DNA from: Lachnoclostridium sp. An76
Lineage (GTDB): Bacteria > Bacillota > Clostridia > Lachnospirales > Lachnospiraceae
NCBI RefSeq assembly: GCF_002161355.1
Contig: NZ_NFHL01000010.1
Span: 42,954-106,953, forward strand
Direction of reading: 5' to 3'
DNA length: 64,000 nt
Shown in pieces: positions 24,790 through 33,490 of the stretch. The notes under the pieces were generated by a model. That model was not told the DNA's origin. It saw only the letters and a list, made by a program, of their open reading frames with translations, and made no database searches. The position numbers were made by a program, and so were the translations under genes. Position 1 is the first letter of the stretch, and each line of letters opens with the position of its first letter.

Positions 24790-26625
24790 ATGTGGACAGA
24801 TAATGCATCAAAAATAGATATGTTGTTTTATAAACCATATGCTGAGATAGTTTCTCAAATTGCTGTAGAAACAGATATAGACCCATTGACAATAGGCGTA
24901 TTAGGTCTATGGGGAGCAGGAAAGTCCACGTTGCTTAATTTGATTGAGCAGCACTATGAAGGAAAAGATGATATTATCTGTGTAATGATTAATGCATGGA
25001 TGTTTGAAAGTTATGAAGATGCAAAGGCTGCAATTATGGAAGCTCTTTTAAGAGAACTGGAAGAAAGAATGCCAGTAGAAGAGACTAAGAAAAAGTTTCG
25101 GACCTTATTGAAAAAGATTGATTATTTTAAATTGGGAACAAAAGTTGTATCTTCTGCGGCACCTGTAGTTGCAAGTATTGCTTCTGGAACACCATTGCCT
25201 CTGCTATTTAGTGTTCCTCAAAATGCTAAAGATATTGGAGATGTGATAAAAAATATATCTGATTCAGTTCAGCATATTAAAGATGAGTATATTAAGGATG
25301 ATAACACTACTAATGATAGTGTAGTAAATAATGTAAGGAAGTTTAAGAATGAGTTTCAGGATGCGATAAATACAGACAAGATTAAAAGAGTTGTTGTATT
25401 AATTGATGATTTGGATAGGTGCCAACCAGAACGAATTATTGAAACACTAGAGGTGATTAAACTATTTTTGTCTGTGAACAAAACTTCTTTTATTATAGCT
25501 GCGGATGAAAATGTAATACAGTATGCAATAAAGAAAAAATATCCAAAAGTAGATAATTTTGATGTTGAATTGGATAAAGAATATATTGAAAAAATGATAC
25601 AACTTCCAGTATATATACCGGAGTTGTCATCTAAAGACATTCAAAACTATTTATTATTGTTAGTAATGCAGAAGTATATGAAGCCAGATAGTTTCGATGT
25701 ACTGATAAAAACAATAGAAGAGAAGAAATTGATGATAGGAGAAAGTGCAATTAATTATGAGCAAATAAAAGAAATTGTAAATAATGAATCCGATATTTAT
25801 AAAAATGGGATGAAAAATGAATGTGATGAGGTTATAAATGTGATTCTTCAGATTCGTGCTATTGTTGCCTATACGCTTAAAGGAAATCCACGGCAAGCAA
25901 AAAGATTCCTTAATACATTTATTACAAAGAGACAGTTATCAAAGTTATATTATGGTGATGAACTTGATATGGGAGTTATGGCGAAATTGCTTGCCTTGCA
26001 CAAATTAAATCCCGATTTATTTAATAAATTAAATGAGTGGAATGCGAATTATGACACGGAAAATGAACAGTTTAAGCGTATGAGGCAGAGCCTAGATGAT
26101 GATAATCCAGATGCTGAATTTGCAAAATGGCATAAATCACGAATTAAAGCATGGGTAGAATGTCCTCCAGTTGAATTGGAAAAAAAGAATTTGGACAAGT
26201 ACTTTTATTTGACGAGAGAAATATTGAAAAAGCAAGATGACATTGAGTCTGAATTGAGTGAAGAAAGCAGAAAATTATTGGAGAGAATTGGTAAGTTTAA
26301 TCCAGGATTGGCTGATGGAATAATGAAAGATATGAAAGAGTTGTGCCCATCTGACTTAGAAGATGTTATGAAAGTTCTGATCAAAAAGATAGAATCTGGA
26401 GATGTTGAATCAAATGTTTACAGCTTGCTATTCGTAAATTTCTCTGATTATCGTGGGGAAATAATCGAGGCAATAAAAAAGGCGGGGAAATCATTAGAAG
26501 CAGGAGATCTTCCGCCATTTAGGGCAATGTATTTAGAAGATCAAGATGCAATAGAGCATTTGCTTGACGAATTGAAAAATGTAAAACAAGAGATTAAAGA
26601 AAGAATTATGAAACCAGGAGATTAG
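24790..26625 (+). CDS. qatA: QatA: KAP-family P-loop ATPase of the Qat anti-phage system
   Basis: A 611-residue ATPase. Walker A GLWGAGKST is at residues 39-47 and a Walker B IDDLDRC at 205-211, the signature of KAP NTPases. A hydrophobic stretch (about 115-141) interrupts the P-loop domain, as in many KAP proteins, and may touch the membrane. The C-terminal 200 residues are helical. It is the first of four genes in qatABCD order. In the described Qat system the ATPase is required for phage defence, but its exact role is not settled. AAAGG precedes the start. Confidence 0.9.
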   Translation: MWTDNASKIDMLFYKPYAEIVSQIAVETDIDPLTIGVLGLWGAGKSTLLNLIEQHYEGKDDIICVMINAWMFESYEDAKAAIMEALLRELEERMPVEETKKKFRTLLKKIDYFKLGTKVVSSAAPVVASIASGTPLPLLFSVPQNAKDIGDVIKNISDSVQHIKDEYIKDDNTTNDSVVNNVRKFKNEFQDAINTDKIKRVVVLIDDLDRCQPERIIETLEVIKLFLSVNKTSFIIAADENVIQYAIKKKYPKVDNFDVELDKEYIEKMIQLPVYIPELSSKDIQNYLLLLVMQKYMKPDSFDVLIKTIEEKKLMIGESAINYEQIKEIVNNESDIYKNGMKNECDEVINVILQIRAIVAYTLKGNPRQAKRFLNTFITKRQLSKLYYGDELDMGVMAKLLALHKLNPDLFNKLNEWNANYDTENEQFKRMRQSLDDDNPDAEFAKWHKSRIKAWVECPPVELEKKNLDKYFYLTREILKKQDDIESELSEESRKLLERIGKFNPGLADGIMKDMKELCPSDLEDVMKVLIKKIESGDVESNVYSLLFVNFSDYRGEIIEAIKKAGKSLEAGDLPPFRAMYLEDQDAIEHLLDELKNVKQEIKERIMKPGD

Positions 26626-26626
26626 T

Positions 26627-27310
26627 ATGGGAACATCAAAGGGATATATTGCGCCGACAACTCCGCAGTGGTCGCAAGCAAAACGTGCAGTGACTTCTTA
26701 TATTAAAAATGGGAATATGGAGTCTAGAGCTAAGGCAGTCAGCAAATTTGCATCAGCAATGCATCATGATTTAGCATCTTCAGAACAGTTTACAAAAGCA
26801 GCAGGAAGTATTTTATCATTTGCTCAGGCGGTATCGCATGCTGGAATAAATAATGCGTTACATGAGTTTAATCGTAATGATTTGATAGGAAAATCATCAG
26901 ATGAAATATATAATGAACTTGTTCAGGAATTTACAAATTATGGAAATACAACGGAAGATTATTTATCAGCAGAAGCTATTAGAGCAGCTTTGAAAGAGTT
27001 GAACATAACAGATTTGGAAGATTTAAAAGTCGTTGCGCCAGATGTTTTATTGAAAGAAATGCTAATTGAGTACATTAAATTTAGCTTTGCATTTCGATAT
27101 GAGGAAAAGATACGCATGAAAAGGAATCCAGAAGAAACTGAGCGCTTATTAGAAGAGATGGGAAAGTATATTTCCAACGAATTACATAATAACTTGAAGC
27201 TGGAAGATATAAAGACTATAGACTTTGAACACATGCAAGCTTCAGAAATAGTAAAAAGGTCACTTGAAGATGCGTATCAGGTATTTGAGTTGTTTTATAG
27301 AGAGGCATAA
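26627..27310 (+). CDS. qatB: QatB-like protein
   Basis: A 227-residue, helical, soluble protein with no catalytic motif that I can name. It is called QatB from its place between the KAP ATPase and the QueC-like gene and from its size. It starts TSKGYIAPTTPQWSQAKRAV, a Pro/Trp-containing start like that of other QatB proteins. It begins one base after the qatA stop and ends two bases before qatC, so it is coupled to both. In known Qat systems QatB is thought to partner QatC. Confidence 0.78.
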   Translation: MGTSKGYIAPTTPQWSQAKRAVTSYIKNGNMESRAKAVSKFASAMHHDLASSEQFTKAAGSILSFAQAVSHAGINNALHEFNRNDLIGKSSDEIYNELVQEFTNYGNTTEDYLSAEAIRAALKELNITDLEDLKVVAPDVLLKEMLIEYIKFSFAFRYEEKIRMKRNPEETERLLEEMGKYISNELHNNLKLEDIKTIDFEHMQASEIVKRSLEDAYQVFELFYREA

Positions 27311-27312
27311 AG

Positions 27313-28698
27313 ATGAGAGTATGGATAGATAAAGAAAATGAAATGTACCCAAATGCTGAATGGAATGATTCCTATATTTTTACATTGACGAGAAAAAAAT
27401 ATAGTACTATTTTTTCGGGAATTACCGATATATGGTATAGAATGGACTGTATGGCTTTACCAGAAATTTACGAGGATTTATTTGTCATAGGAATTAGTGT
27501 ATTTGCGATAGATAAAAGAGTTTCGAGGAGGTTATTTCCAGACTGTTGGACAAGAGAACTTAGCGTATCAATCCCGGTGTTACAAATGCGTAAATGGAGT
27601 GGAACAGAAGAATACTGGAATCGAACATTAGGATTTCTTACGGGTGACAAATGGGATGTCCATTTTCGACAGTGCGAAAAAATGTACAGCAAACGTAAAT
27701 ATCCAAATCGGATTCATCTTGACATTAAGGGATGTGATTGTATTTGTTTATTCTCTGGAGGTTTAGACTCATTTTGTGGGGCAATAAAATTATTGGAGGA
27801 AGAAAAATCGCCTTGCTTAGTAGGTCATAATGAATATCCTAAATTGAGGAGTAAACAGGAAAATTTTGCATTGACATTTCAGAAAATATATTCAAATCAA
27901 AAAGTGCGATTTGTTGGATTTTCTGCGAATTCACGTGCCCCTATTACAATGAATGGGGAACGTTTAGAAAAACATGAAGATACATCCCGGGGAAGGTCGT
28001 TGTTATTTTTATGTGCAGCGTTATCAATAGCTGGTATTTTGGGCAATGATATGCCGGTTTATATACCAGAAAATGGATTTATCGGATTAAATATCCCATT
28101 GACTAATAGTAGGAAGGGAACTTGCAGTACGAGAACTACTCATCCGTATTTTTTGGGACTTTTTTTGGATATTCTACATATGGTTGGAATAAATAATCCA
28201 ATTCAGAACTTTTATGCCTATTCAACAAAGAGAGAAATTGTTAATGGAGTAAAAAATACGGAAGCATTTAAAAACCATTATATGGATACAATCTCATGTT
28301 CTCATCCGTGTTTAGCTCGATATGATAAAAAGCGAAATTCAGATTATCCTATAAATTGCGGCTATTGTTATCCGTGTTTAATACGTAAAAGTTCCTTGCT
28401 TGACATAAAAGATTTTCGATATTGGTACACTGAGGGTGTATCAGAATTCCTGAAGAATAATTCCAACAATCAAAGGGCAAATGATTTGCGTGCTGTGATT
28501 AGTACCTTATACAGATATAAAAAAAGCCATGATGAAGACTTAAAAAATATGATAAGGTGTTCTGGAAAACTGGATGAAGAATCAGTTCAGAAGTTTTTGA
28601 GAGTTTATAAATCAACAATGGTAGATCTGATAGAGCTATTGTCAGAAGATGATGCAATAAAGAAATTCATAGGAGAAAGTTGTGCAGGGACTGATTGA
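27313..28698 (+). CDS. qatC: QatC: QueC-like PP-loop protein
   Basis: A 461-residue protein built around a QueC-like domain. The PP-loop SGGLDS is at residues 148-153, and the zinc-type cysteines Cys329, Cys349, Cys352 and Cys355 are at the QueC positions (CGYCYPC). QueC makes the 7-cyano-7-deazaguanine precursor of queuosine. In Qat the QueC-like protein is a defence component and is larger, with an added N-terminal domain (here residues 1-135). No other queuosine gene is near, which supports a defence rather than tRNA role. Its end overlaps qatD by 17 bases. Confidence 0.9.
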   Translation: MRVWIDKENEMYPNAEWNDSYIFTLTRKKYSTIFSGITDIWYRMDCMALPEIYEDLFVIGISVFAIDKRVSRRLFPDCWTRELSVSIPVLQMRKWSGTEEYWNRTLGFLTGDKWDVHFRQCEKMYSKRKYPNRIHLDIKGCDCICLFSGGLDSFCGAIKLLEEEKSPCLVGHNEYPKLRSKQENFALTFQKIYSNQKVRFVGFSANSRAPITMNGERLEKHEDTSRGRSLLFLCAALSIAGILGNDMPVYIPENGFIGLNIPLTNSRKGTCSTRTTHPYFLGLFLDILHMVGINNPIQNFYAYSTKREIVNGVKNTEAFKNHYMDTISCSHPCLARYDKKRNSDYPINCGYCYPCLIRKSSLLDIKDFRYWYTEGVSEFLKNNSNNQRANDLRAVISTLYRYKKSHDEDLKNMIRCSGKLDEESVQKFLRVYKSTMVDLIELLSEDDAIKKFIGESCAGTD

Positions 28699-29401
28699 TA
28701 CTCATTTTCATTTGGACATGTATAAAAATTATAATGAGATTTATAAAAAGATTGTTGCAGAAAAACAGTATACATTGTGCATGACTAATTCTCCGGGTGT
28801 ATATTTGAGCTGTAAGAATATATTTGGTGATAGCAAGTATGTTAAGTTCGCATTGGGTTTCCATCCACTTAATTCGAATTTAAAAGAGAAAGATCTGAGA
28901 GATTTTATGAAGATGCTCTCATGGACAGAATATGTTGGCGAGATTGGATTAGATTTTACAAAAAGAACTGGGATAAAAAAAGAACAGCAGATAAAGTGGT
29001 TCGAAAAAATTGTTGAGACTTGCTCTAAAGAGAATAAAATTATGTCAGTTCACATAAGGGGAGCAGAAGAGATCGCCTTAAAAATTATAGGTCAATATTG
29101 TCCGAGGAGATGTATAGTACATTGGTATACCGGAAATGTTGAATTTCAAAAGGGATTTATTAGTTTGGGATGCTACTTTTCGGTAAATGCTAGTATGGTA
29201 AAAAATATGAATATTTTGAGCGTAATTCCGAAAGATAGACTGTTGATAGAAAGTGATGGACCCTATTCAAAGGTAAATGGGAAAAGATTTTTCCCCACAT
29301 TATTATTGGAAGAATATGAACTTATAGCAAAATCACTTAATGAACCAGAATTGATACGAGTTATATTTGATAATTTCAAAAACCTGTTGCTCACAAAATA
29401 A
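28682..29401 (+). CDS. qatD: QatD: TatD-family nuclease
   Basis: A 239-residue metal-dependent hydrolase of the TatD family. All family ligands are visible: His8 and His10 (DTHFH), Glu87 (VGEIGLD), His124 (SVHIRG), His147 and Asp192 (IESDGP). The start is GTG within the end of qatC, six bases after AGGAGA. It closes the six-gene defence operon. The known Qat system needs its TatD-like member, suggesting that DNA or RNA is attacked. Confidence 0.9.
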   Translation: MQGLIDTHFHLDMYKNYNEIYKKIVAEKQYTLCMTNSPGVYLSCKNIFGDSKYVKFALGFHPLNSNLKEKDLRDFMKMLSWTEYVGEIGLDFTKRTGIKKEQQIKWFEKIVETCSKENKIMSVHIRGAEEIALKIIGQYCPRRCIVHWYTGNVEFQKGFISLGCYFSVNASMVKNMNILSVIPKDRLLIESDGPYSKVNGKRFFPTLLLEEYELIAKSLNEPELIRVIFDNFKNLLLTK

Positions 29402-29837
29402 ATTTATGCTAAACCGCTTATTTTGAAAAAGAAATGAAAATACTAATGAAAGTATTGCTAAGAGGCAAAGAGTTTGGTTTAAGAATTAGTATTTTTAGAA
29501 GAAAAGAGCAGTTGATATTAAACAGATGATATTAGCGATTTAGAAAAAACGAAAGAATCGTAGCCAGTATTTCAGGTTGGCTCTATTTGTTGCAAATATG
29601 AAAAGAAATTTTGAAAAATGAGAATAATAGAATCAACAAAAATCATAGAAAGAAGCAGTTCAATCTATGCGCTGAGGGGGCAGAGTGGAAATCGGCTGAA
29701 AACCTGTATTTTATTAAAGAAATCCAAAATTATTACAAAAAAGAATAGGTAAAAATCTCAGAATAGATTGTGCGCAGGGAGAGCCTGTGATAAAATAAAA
29801 AATCAGTTGGAGAAGAAGCGTCGGCAAATCAGGGCGG
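29402..29837. other. AT-rich gene-free stretch at the right edge of the defence island
   Basis: About 400 bases of AT-rich sequence with no supported gene. One frame runs from about 29612 to 29748 (about 45 codons) without ATG or binding site. Composition switches to GC-rich at about 29800, which marks the island edge. I could not find convincing direct repeats at the two edges by eye. Confidence 0.5.
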
Positions 29838-29869
29838 CTGCCTGGTCCGGCGGCGGTACGGACAGGCAG
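29838..29869 (+). other. GC-rich hairpin just ahead of cobO
   Basis: CTGCCTGGTCCG (29838-29849) pairs with CGGACAGGCAG (29859-29869) with one bulged G around a nine-base loop. It ends four bases before the AGGGAGG of cobO. It is not followed by T residues, so a role in mRNA protection or translation control is more likely than termination. Confidence 0.5.
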
Positions 29870-29883
29870 AAAGGGAGGACGGC

Positions 29884-30411
29884 ATGGAGCAGGGAATGAT
29901 CCACATTTACTGCGGAGACGGAAAAGGGAAGACCACAGCAGCCATCGGGCTTGCCGTTCGCGCGGCGGGTTGCGGGATGAAGGTTCTGTTCGCCCGCTTC
30001 CTTAAGAATGAAGACTCCGGGGAGCTGAAAGTCCTGGATTCCGTGCCTGAGATCGAGGTTCTCCATCTGGAGCGGTCATACGGCTTTTTCAACACTCTGA
30101 CAGAGAAAGAGAAAGAAGAGGTCCGGCAGATGTACGGAGAACTGTGGGACCGCATTAAGGAGCGGATCGCTGGCGGAGAGTTCCGGGTGCTTGTCATCGA
30201 CGAGTTTATGGCAGCATACCGCTACGGCCTGATCGGCAGGGAAGACGCGCTCGGATTCCTGGAAGGGAAGCCGGAAGCGCTGGAAGTGGTCCTGACCGGA
30301 AGAGATCCGGCACCGGAGCTGACAGCTCTGGCTGACTATGTATCAGAGATACGAAAAGTGAAGCATCCCTTTGACCAGGGCATCCTGGCGAGAAAGGGGA
30401 TCGAATATTAA
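29884..30411 (+). CDS. cobO: cob(I)yrinic acid a,c-diamide adenosyltransferase
   Basis: A 175-residue CobA/CobO/BtuR-type enzyme that attaches the 5'-deoxyadenosyl group to the corrinoid cobalt. Its P-loop GDGKGKTT is at residues 11-18, followed by the family patterns LKNEDSGEL and VLVIDEFMAAYRYGL. GGGAGG lies five bases before the ATG. It sits upstream of the riboswitch, so it is transcribed apart from the big cobalamin operon or reads into it. Confidence 0.94.
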   Translation: MEQGMIHIYCGDGKGKTTAAIGLAVRAAGCGMKVLFARFLKNEDSGELKVLDSVPEIEVLHLERSYGFFNTLTEKEKEEVRQMYGELWDRIKERIAGGEFRVLVIDEFMAAYRYGLIGREDALGFLEGKPEALEVVLTGRDPAPELTALADYVSEIRKVKHPFDQGILARKGIEY

Positions 30412-30502
30412 GATCATATTGCGTTATATGATGTGTCATGCGCCGCGGCGGAGAAAGCGCCGGTCAGGGGCATTTCACATAGATATCCAGATCCGGCATA
30501 CA

Positions 30503-30660
30503 TTTAGAAGGTACGAGGAAGTCAGGTGAGAATCCTGCGCAATACCCGTTGCTGTATTGGCGGAGCGGCATTCCATTCTGTCCCGGGGACAGAGGCCACT
30601 GCGGAGCGATCCGTGGGAAGGCGGAGTGTACGCGCTGATGCCTGAGCCAGAATATTCGCT
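30503..30660 (+). ncRNA. cobalamin riboswitch
   Basis: The sequence follows the cobalamin aptamer in order: GGAAGTCAGGTGAGAATCC, then CCCGTTGCTGT, then the B12 box GCCACTG (30594-30600), GGGAAGGC, and the closing CTGATGCCTGAGCCAGAA. It lies in the leader of cbiM, with 116 bases between its end and the start codon for an expression platform. Coenzyme B12 binding should shut off the cobalt importer and the following pathway genes. Boundaries are approximate. Confidence 0.92.
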
Positions 30661-30776
30661 TTTAAATGGATCTGGAAGGTTACGGGGATATGACCGGGTG
30701 TATGCTGCAGACTGCTTTCCTGTTTTGCGGCGCCTGGAAATATTTCAGAAAAGCTGTAAAAAGGAGAGGAGAGAAT

Positions 30777-31532
30777 ATGACAAAGCGAGAAAAAATTCTG
30801 TTAAAGGCAGCTATCGTGTTTGCCTTGCTGTTTGCCATCGCGCCCACAGTAAACGCGATGCACATCATGGAGGGATACCTGCCCGCAGCCTACTGTGTTG
30901 CGTGGGGGATCGTCTGCCTGCCGTTTCTGGTCGCGGGCTTTATTTCCCTGAAGAACAAAATAAAAACAAACCGGAGGAACCTGACACTGATCGCAATGTC
31001 AGGAGCGTTTATCTTTGTGATCTCATCGCTGAAGATCCCGTCCGTCACCGGGAGCTGCTCCCACATGACGGGGACAGGCCTTGGGGCGATATTATTCGGC
31101 CCGGCGGCTGTCAGCGTGCTGGGGATCATTGTGCTGATCTTCCAGGCGGTGCTGCTGGCGCACGGAGGTCTGACTACACTGGGGGCAAATACGTTTTCCA
31201 TGGCAGTGGCAGGACCCCTTGTGGCGTTCGGCATTTATAAGCTGTGCGGGAAGCTGAATGTAAACCGCAGAGTTTCCGTATTTCTGGCAGCGTTCCTGGG
31301 CGATATTTTTACATATTGCGTCACATCAGTCCAGCTCGCGCTTGCGTACCCGTCAGAGGTAGGAGGGACGGCAGCGTCCGCGGTGAAGTTCCTCGGCGTG
31401 TTCGCTCCGACGCAGTTACCTCTTGCGGTGATCGAAGGGATACTTACGGTGGTGATCGTGATCGGGCTTGAGACTTATGCCGTGCCGGAGCTGAGGAACA
31501 TCGGCTTCCTGAAGGGAAAGGAGGCGGAGTAA
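30777..31532 (+). CDS. cbiM: cobalt ECF transporter substrate-binding membrane protein CbiM
   Basis: A 251-residue membrane protein that captures Co2+ for import. A cleavable N-terminal segment ends at VNA, exposing MHIMEGYLP, the metal-binding N-terminus typical of CbiM. At least six membrane segments follow, with the conserved [21 protein letters not shown]. The frame is open from 30666, but AGGAGAGGAGAG before the ATG at 30777 decides the start. First gene after the riboswitch. Confidence 0.94.
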   Translation: MTKREKILLKAAIVFALLFAIAPTVNAMHIMEGYLPAAYCVAWGIVCLPFLVAGFISLKNKIKTNRRNLTLIAMSGAFIFVISSLKIPSVTGSCSHMTGTGLGAILFGPAAVSVLGIIVLIFQAVLLAHGGLTTLGANTFSMAVAGPLVAFGIYKLCGKLNVNRRVSVFLAAFLGDIFTYCVTSVQLALAYPSEVGGTAASAVKFLGVFAPTQLPLAVIEGILTVVIVIGLETYAVPELRNIGFLKGKEAE

Positions 31533-31533
31533 G

Positions 31534-31878
31534 ATGTCGAAAAATACGAAGACTGTTATCGTTCTCCTGGTGATCGCGGTGCTGATCGCGGCGATCCCGC
31601 TGTTTGCCTTAAAGGACGCTGAGTTTGGGGGCTCGGATGACGCGGGCAGCGTGATGATCGAGGAGATCGAAGGCGAATATACTCCATGGTTCACACCGGT
31701 CCTGGAGACAGCTCTGGGCGGGGAACTCCCAGGAGAGGTGGAGAGTCTGATCTTCTGTATACAGACCGGTATCGGAGTGGGGATCATCGCGTTTTTCATG
31801 GGGCGCTTTACCGAGCGCAGGAAGTGGCAGAAAGCCACCGGACTGGAAAACGCAGACGACAGGAAAGGAAAGCAATGA
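31534..31878 (+). CDS. cbiN: cobalt transporter accessory protein CbiN
   Basis: A 114-residue protein with two membrane segments (about 6-28 and 78-98) flanking an outside loop (DDAGSVMIEEIEGEYTPWF), the standard CbiN form. It helps metal loading of CbiM. It starts one base after the cbiM stop and its stop overlaps the cbiQ start. Confidence 0.92.
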   Translation: MSKNTKTVIVLLVIAVLIAAIPLFALKDAEFGGSDDAGSVMIEEIEGEYTPWFTPVLETALGGELPGEVESLIFCIQTGIGVGIIAFFMGRFTERRKWQKATGLENADDRKGKQ

Positions 31879-32648
31879 TCGTTATTGACAAACTTTGTTA
31901 CCAGTCAAAATTCAGATATGTAAACGCGTCAGAGAAGTTCGTGTATGCCGTTCTTACTCTGATCCTGTGCGTGATCAGCCGCTCTGTATTGACAGCGGCT
32001 GTGGTGTTTTTTGTCAATGTCTGGCTGACCGTGGCAAAAGGGGGGATCCCTTTTGCCCGGTATGGAAAGCTGCTCCTGATCCCGGCCGCGTTTCTGCTGG
32101 TAAGCACGATCGCGCTGGTGGTGAACCTGTCCAGAACTCCACTGGATGCATTCGCGTTTCCGCTGGGAGAATGGTATCTTACAGGGAGTTCTGCCTCTGT
32201 ACGGGAGGCGCTCCGGCTCTGCGGCAAGGCGTTTGCAGCGGTGACCTGTCTGTATTTTCTGTCACTGACCACGGTCATGACAGATATCCTGGGAGTGTTG
32301 AAAAAGCTGCATATCCCGGGACTTGTCATAGAGTTGATGATGCTGATCTACCGGTTTATCTTCCTTCTGATGGAGACGGCGTCCGCGATCATTACTTCAC
32401 AGAATTCACGGCTGGGCAGCCGGGATTACCGGACAAGGCTCCGGTCCTTTGGGAGCATGGGGAGCGCGCTCCTTGTCCGTTCGATAAAAAGGTCAGGAGT
32501 TCTGTACGATGCCATGGAGGCGAGGTGCTATGACGGGGAGCTTAAGGTACTTTCAGAAGAACGCCCGGCAGAGAAAAAGGAGATCCTCTGTATCGCGGGA
32601 TATGAGGCGGTCCTGCTGGGAATGGTAATATGGAGCTGGATAAGATGA
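31875..32648 (+). CDS. cbiQ: cobalt ECF transporter T component CbiQ
   Basis: A 257-residue transmembrane coupling protein of the energy-coupling-factor cobalt importer. It has four to six hydrophobic segments, and near its end two helices carrying the coupling motif (ARCYDG) that grips the ATPase. The frame is open from 31686, but the ATG at 31875 overlaps the cbiN stop (ATGA) and begins the conserved part. Its end overlaps cbiO by 19 bases. Confidence 0.92.
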   Translation: MIVIDKLCYQSKFRYVNASEKFVYAVLTLILCVISRSVLTAAVVFFVNVWLTVAKGGIPFARYGKLLLIPAAFLLVSTIALVVNLSRTPLDAFAFPLGEWYLTGSSASVREALRLCGKAFAAVTCLYFLSLTTVMTDILGVLKKLHIPGLVIELMMLIYRFIFLLMETASAIITSQNSRLGSRDYRTRLRSFGSMGSALLVRSIKRSGVLYDAMEARCYDGELKVLSEERPAEKKEILCIAGYEAVLLGMVIWSWIR

Positions 32649-33490
32649 TGGAAGAGAAAGAATGGGTCGTGGAGGCAGAACAGCTCTCCTACACCTATGA
32701 AGGAAATGAAAAGAAGGCGCTTGACGGGATCAGCCTGAAGCTTGGCAGGGGCAGGAAGATCGCCTTCATGGGAGGCAATGGGTCGGGAAAGTCTACCCTG
32801 TTTCTCTGCATGAACGGGATCCTTAAGCCCCAGGAGGGGAGGATGCTGATCAGCGGAAGACCTGTGGAATATACGAGAAAAGGTCTTCTGGATGTTAGGC
32901 GGAAAGTGGGGATCGTCTTCCAGGAGCCGGACGACCAGCTCTTTTCGGCAAGCGTGTTCCAGGAGATCTCTTTCGGGATACTGAACCTTGGGGTGGACGA
33001 GGAGAGCGCCAGGAAAGAGGTGGAGGAAGTGATCGAAAAGCTGGGGATCACTTCCTTCCGCGACCGTCCGGCGCATGCCCTGAGCGGAGGACAGAAGAAG
33101 CTGGTGTCCATTGCGGACATCCTTGTCATGCACCCGGAGGTACTGATCCTGGATGAGCCGGCATCGTCCCTGGACCCGAAACACCGAAAACTGGTGCGTT
33201 CCATCATCGGACAGCTCTCAGAGGGCGGGATGACCATACTCATGGCCACCCACGATGTGGACTATGCCTTTGCGTGGGCGGATGAGATCGTGCTCCTTCA
33301 TGAGGGGAAAGTGCTCCGGCAGGGGACGCCCCGGGAAGTCTGCGGGGATGCAGAAGCCATGGAACAGGCAAATCTGGAACAGCCTGCGGTGATGCGCCTG
33401 TACCGGGGGCTGGTGCAGAAGGGCGTCATTGATCCGGCGGGAGAGCCGCCGAAGACGATAGAAGATCTGGAGAGGAGGATTTCAGGATGA
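32630..33490 (+). CDS. cbiO: cobalt ECF transporter ATPase CbiO
   Basis: A 286-residue ATPase that powers cobalt uptake. Walker A GGNGSGKST, Q-loop FQEPDDQLF, signature LSGGQKKLVSIA, Walker B VLILDEPASSLD and switch ATHD are all present. The start within cbiQ has a weak binding site; ATG codons a few residues later are possible. It overlaps cbiK by four bases. Confidence 0.93.
   Translation: MELDKMMEEKEWVVEAEQLSYTYEGNEKKALDGISLKLGRGRKIAFMGGNGSGKSTLFLCMNGILKPQEGRMLISGRPVEYTRKGLLDVRRKVGIVFQEPDDQLFSASVFQEISFGILNLGVDEESARKEVEEVIEKLGITSFRDRPAHALSGGQKKLVSIADILVMHPEVLILDEPASSLDPKHRKLVRSIIGQLSEGGMTILMATHDVDYAFAWADEIVLLHEGKVLRQGTPREVCGDAEAMEQANLEQPAVMRLYRGLVQKGVIDPAGEPPKTIEDLERRISG

Noticed and set aside
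27313..28698. QueC-like gene as part of queuosine or preQ0 synthesis
   Set aside because: No queD, queE or folE near; it is larger than QueC and lies in qatABCD order.
29612..29748. Frame of about 45 codons ending in ...YFIKEIQNYYKKE
   Set aside because: Only a TTG could start it, with no binding site; may be a remnant but cannot be supported.
22256..29810. Short matching words (CAGTTGG) at both edges of the defence island as possible attachment sites
   Set aside because: Only seven bases match, which is expected by chance.
30557..31240. 227-codon plus frame over the riboswitch and cbiM
   Set aside because: Out of frame with cbiM and includes the riboswitch aptamer; not translated in all likelihood.
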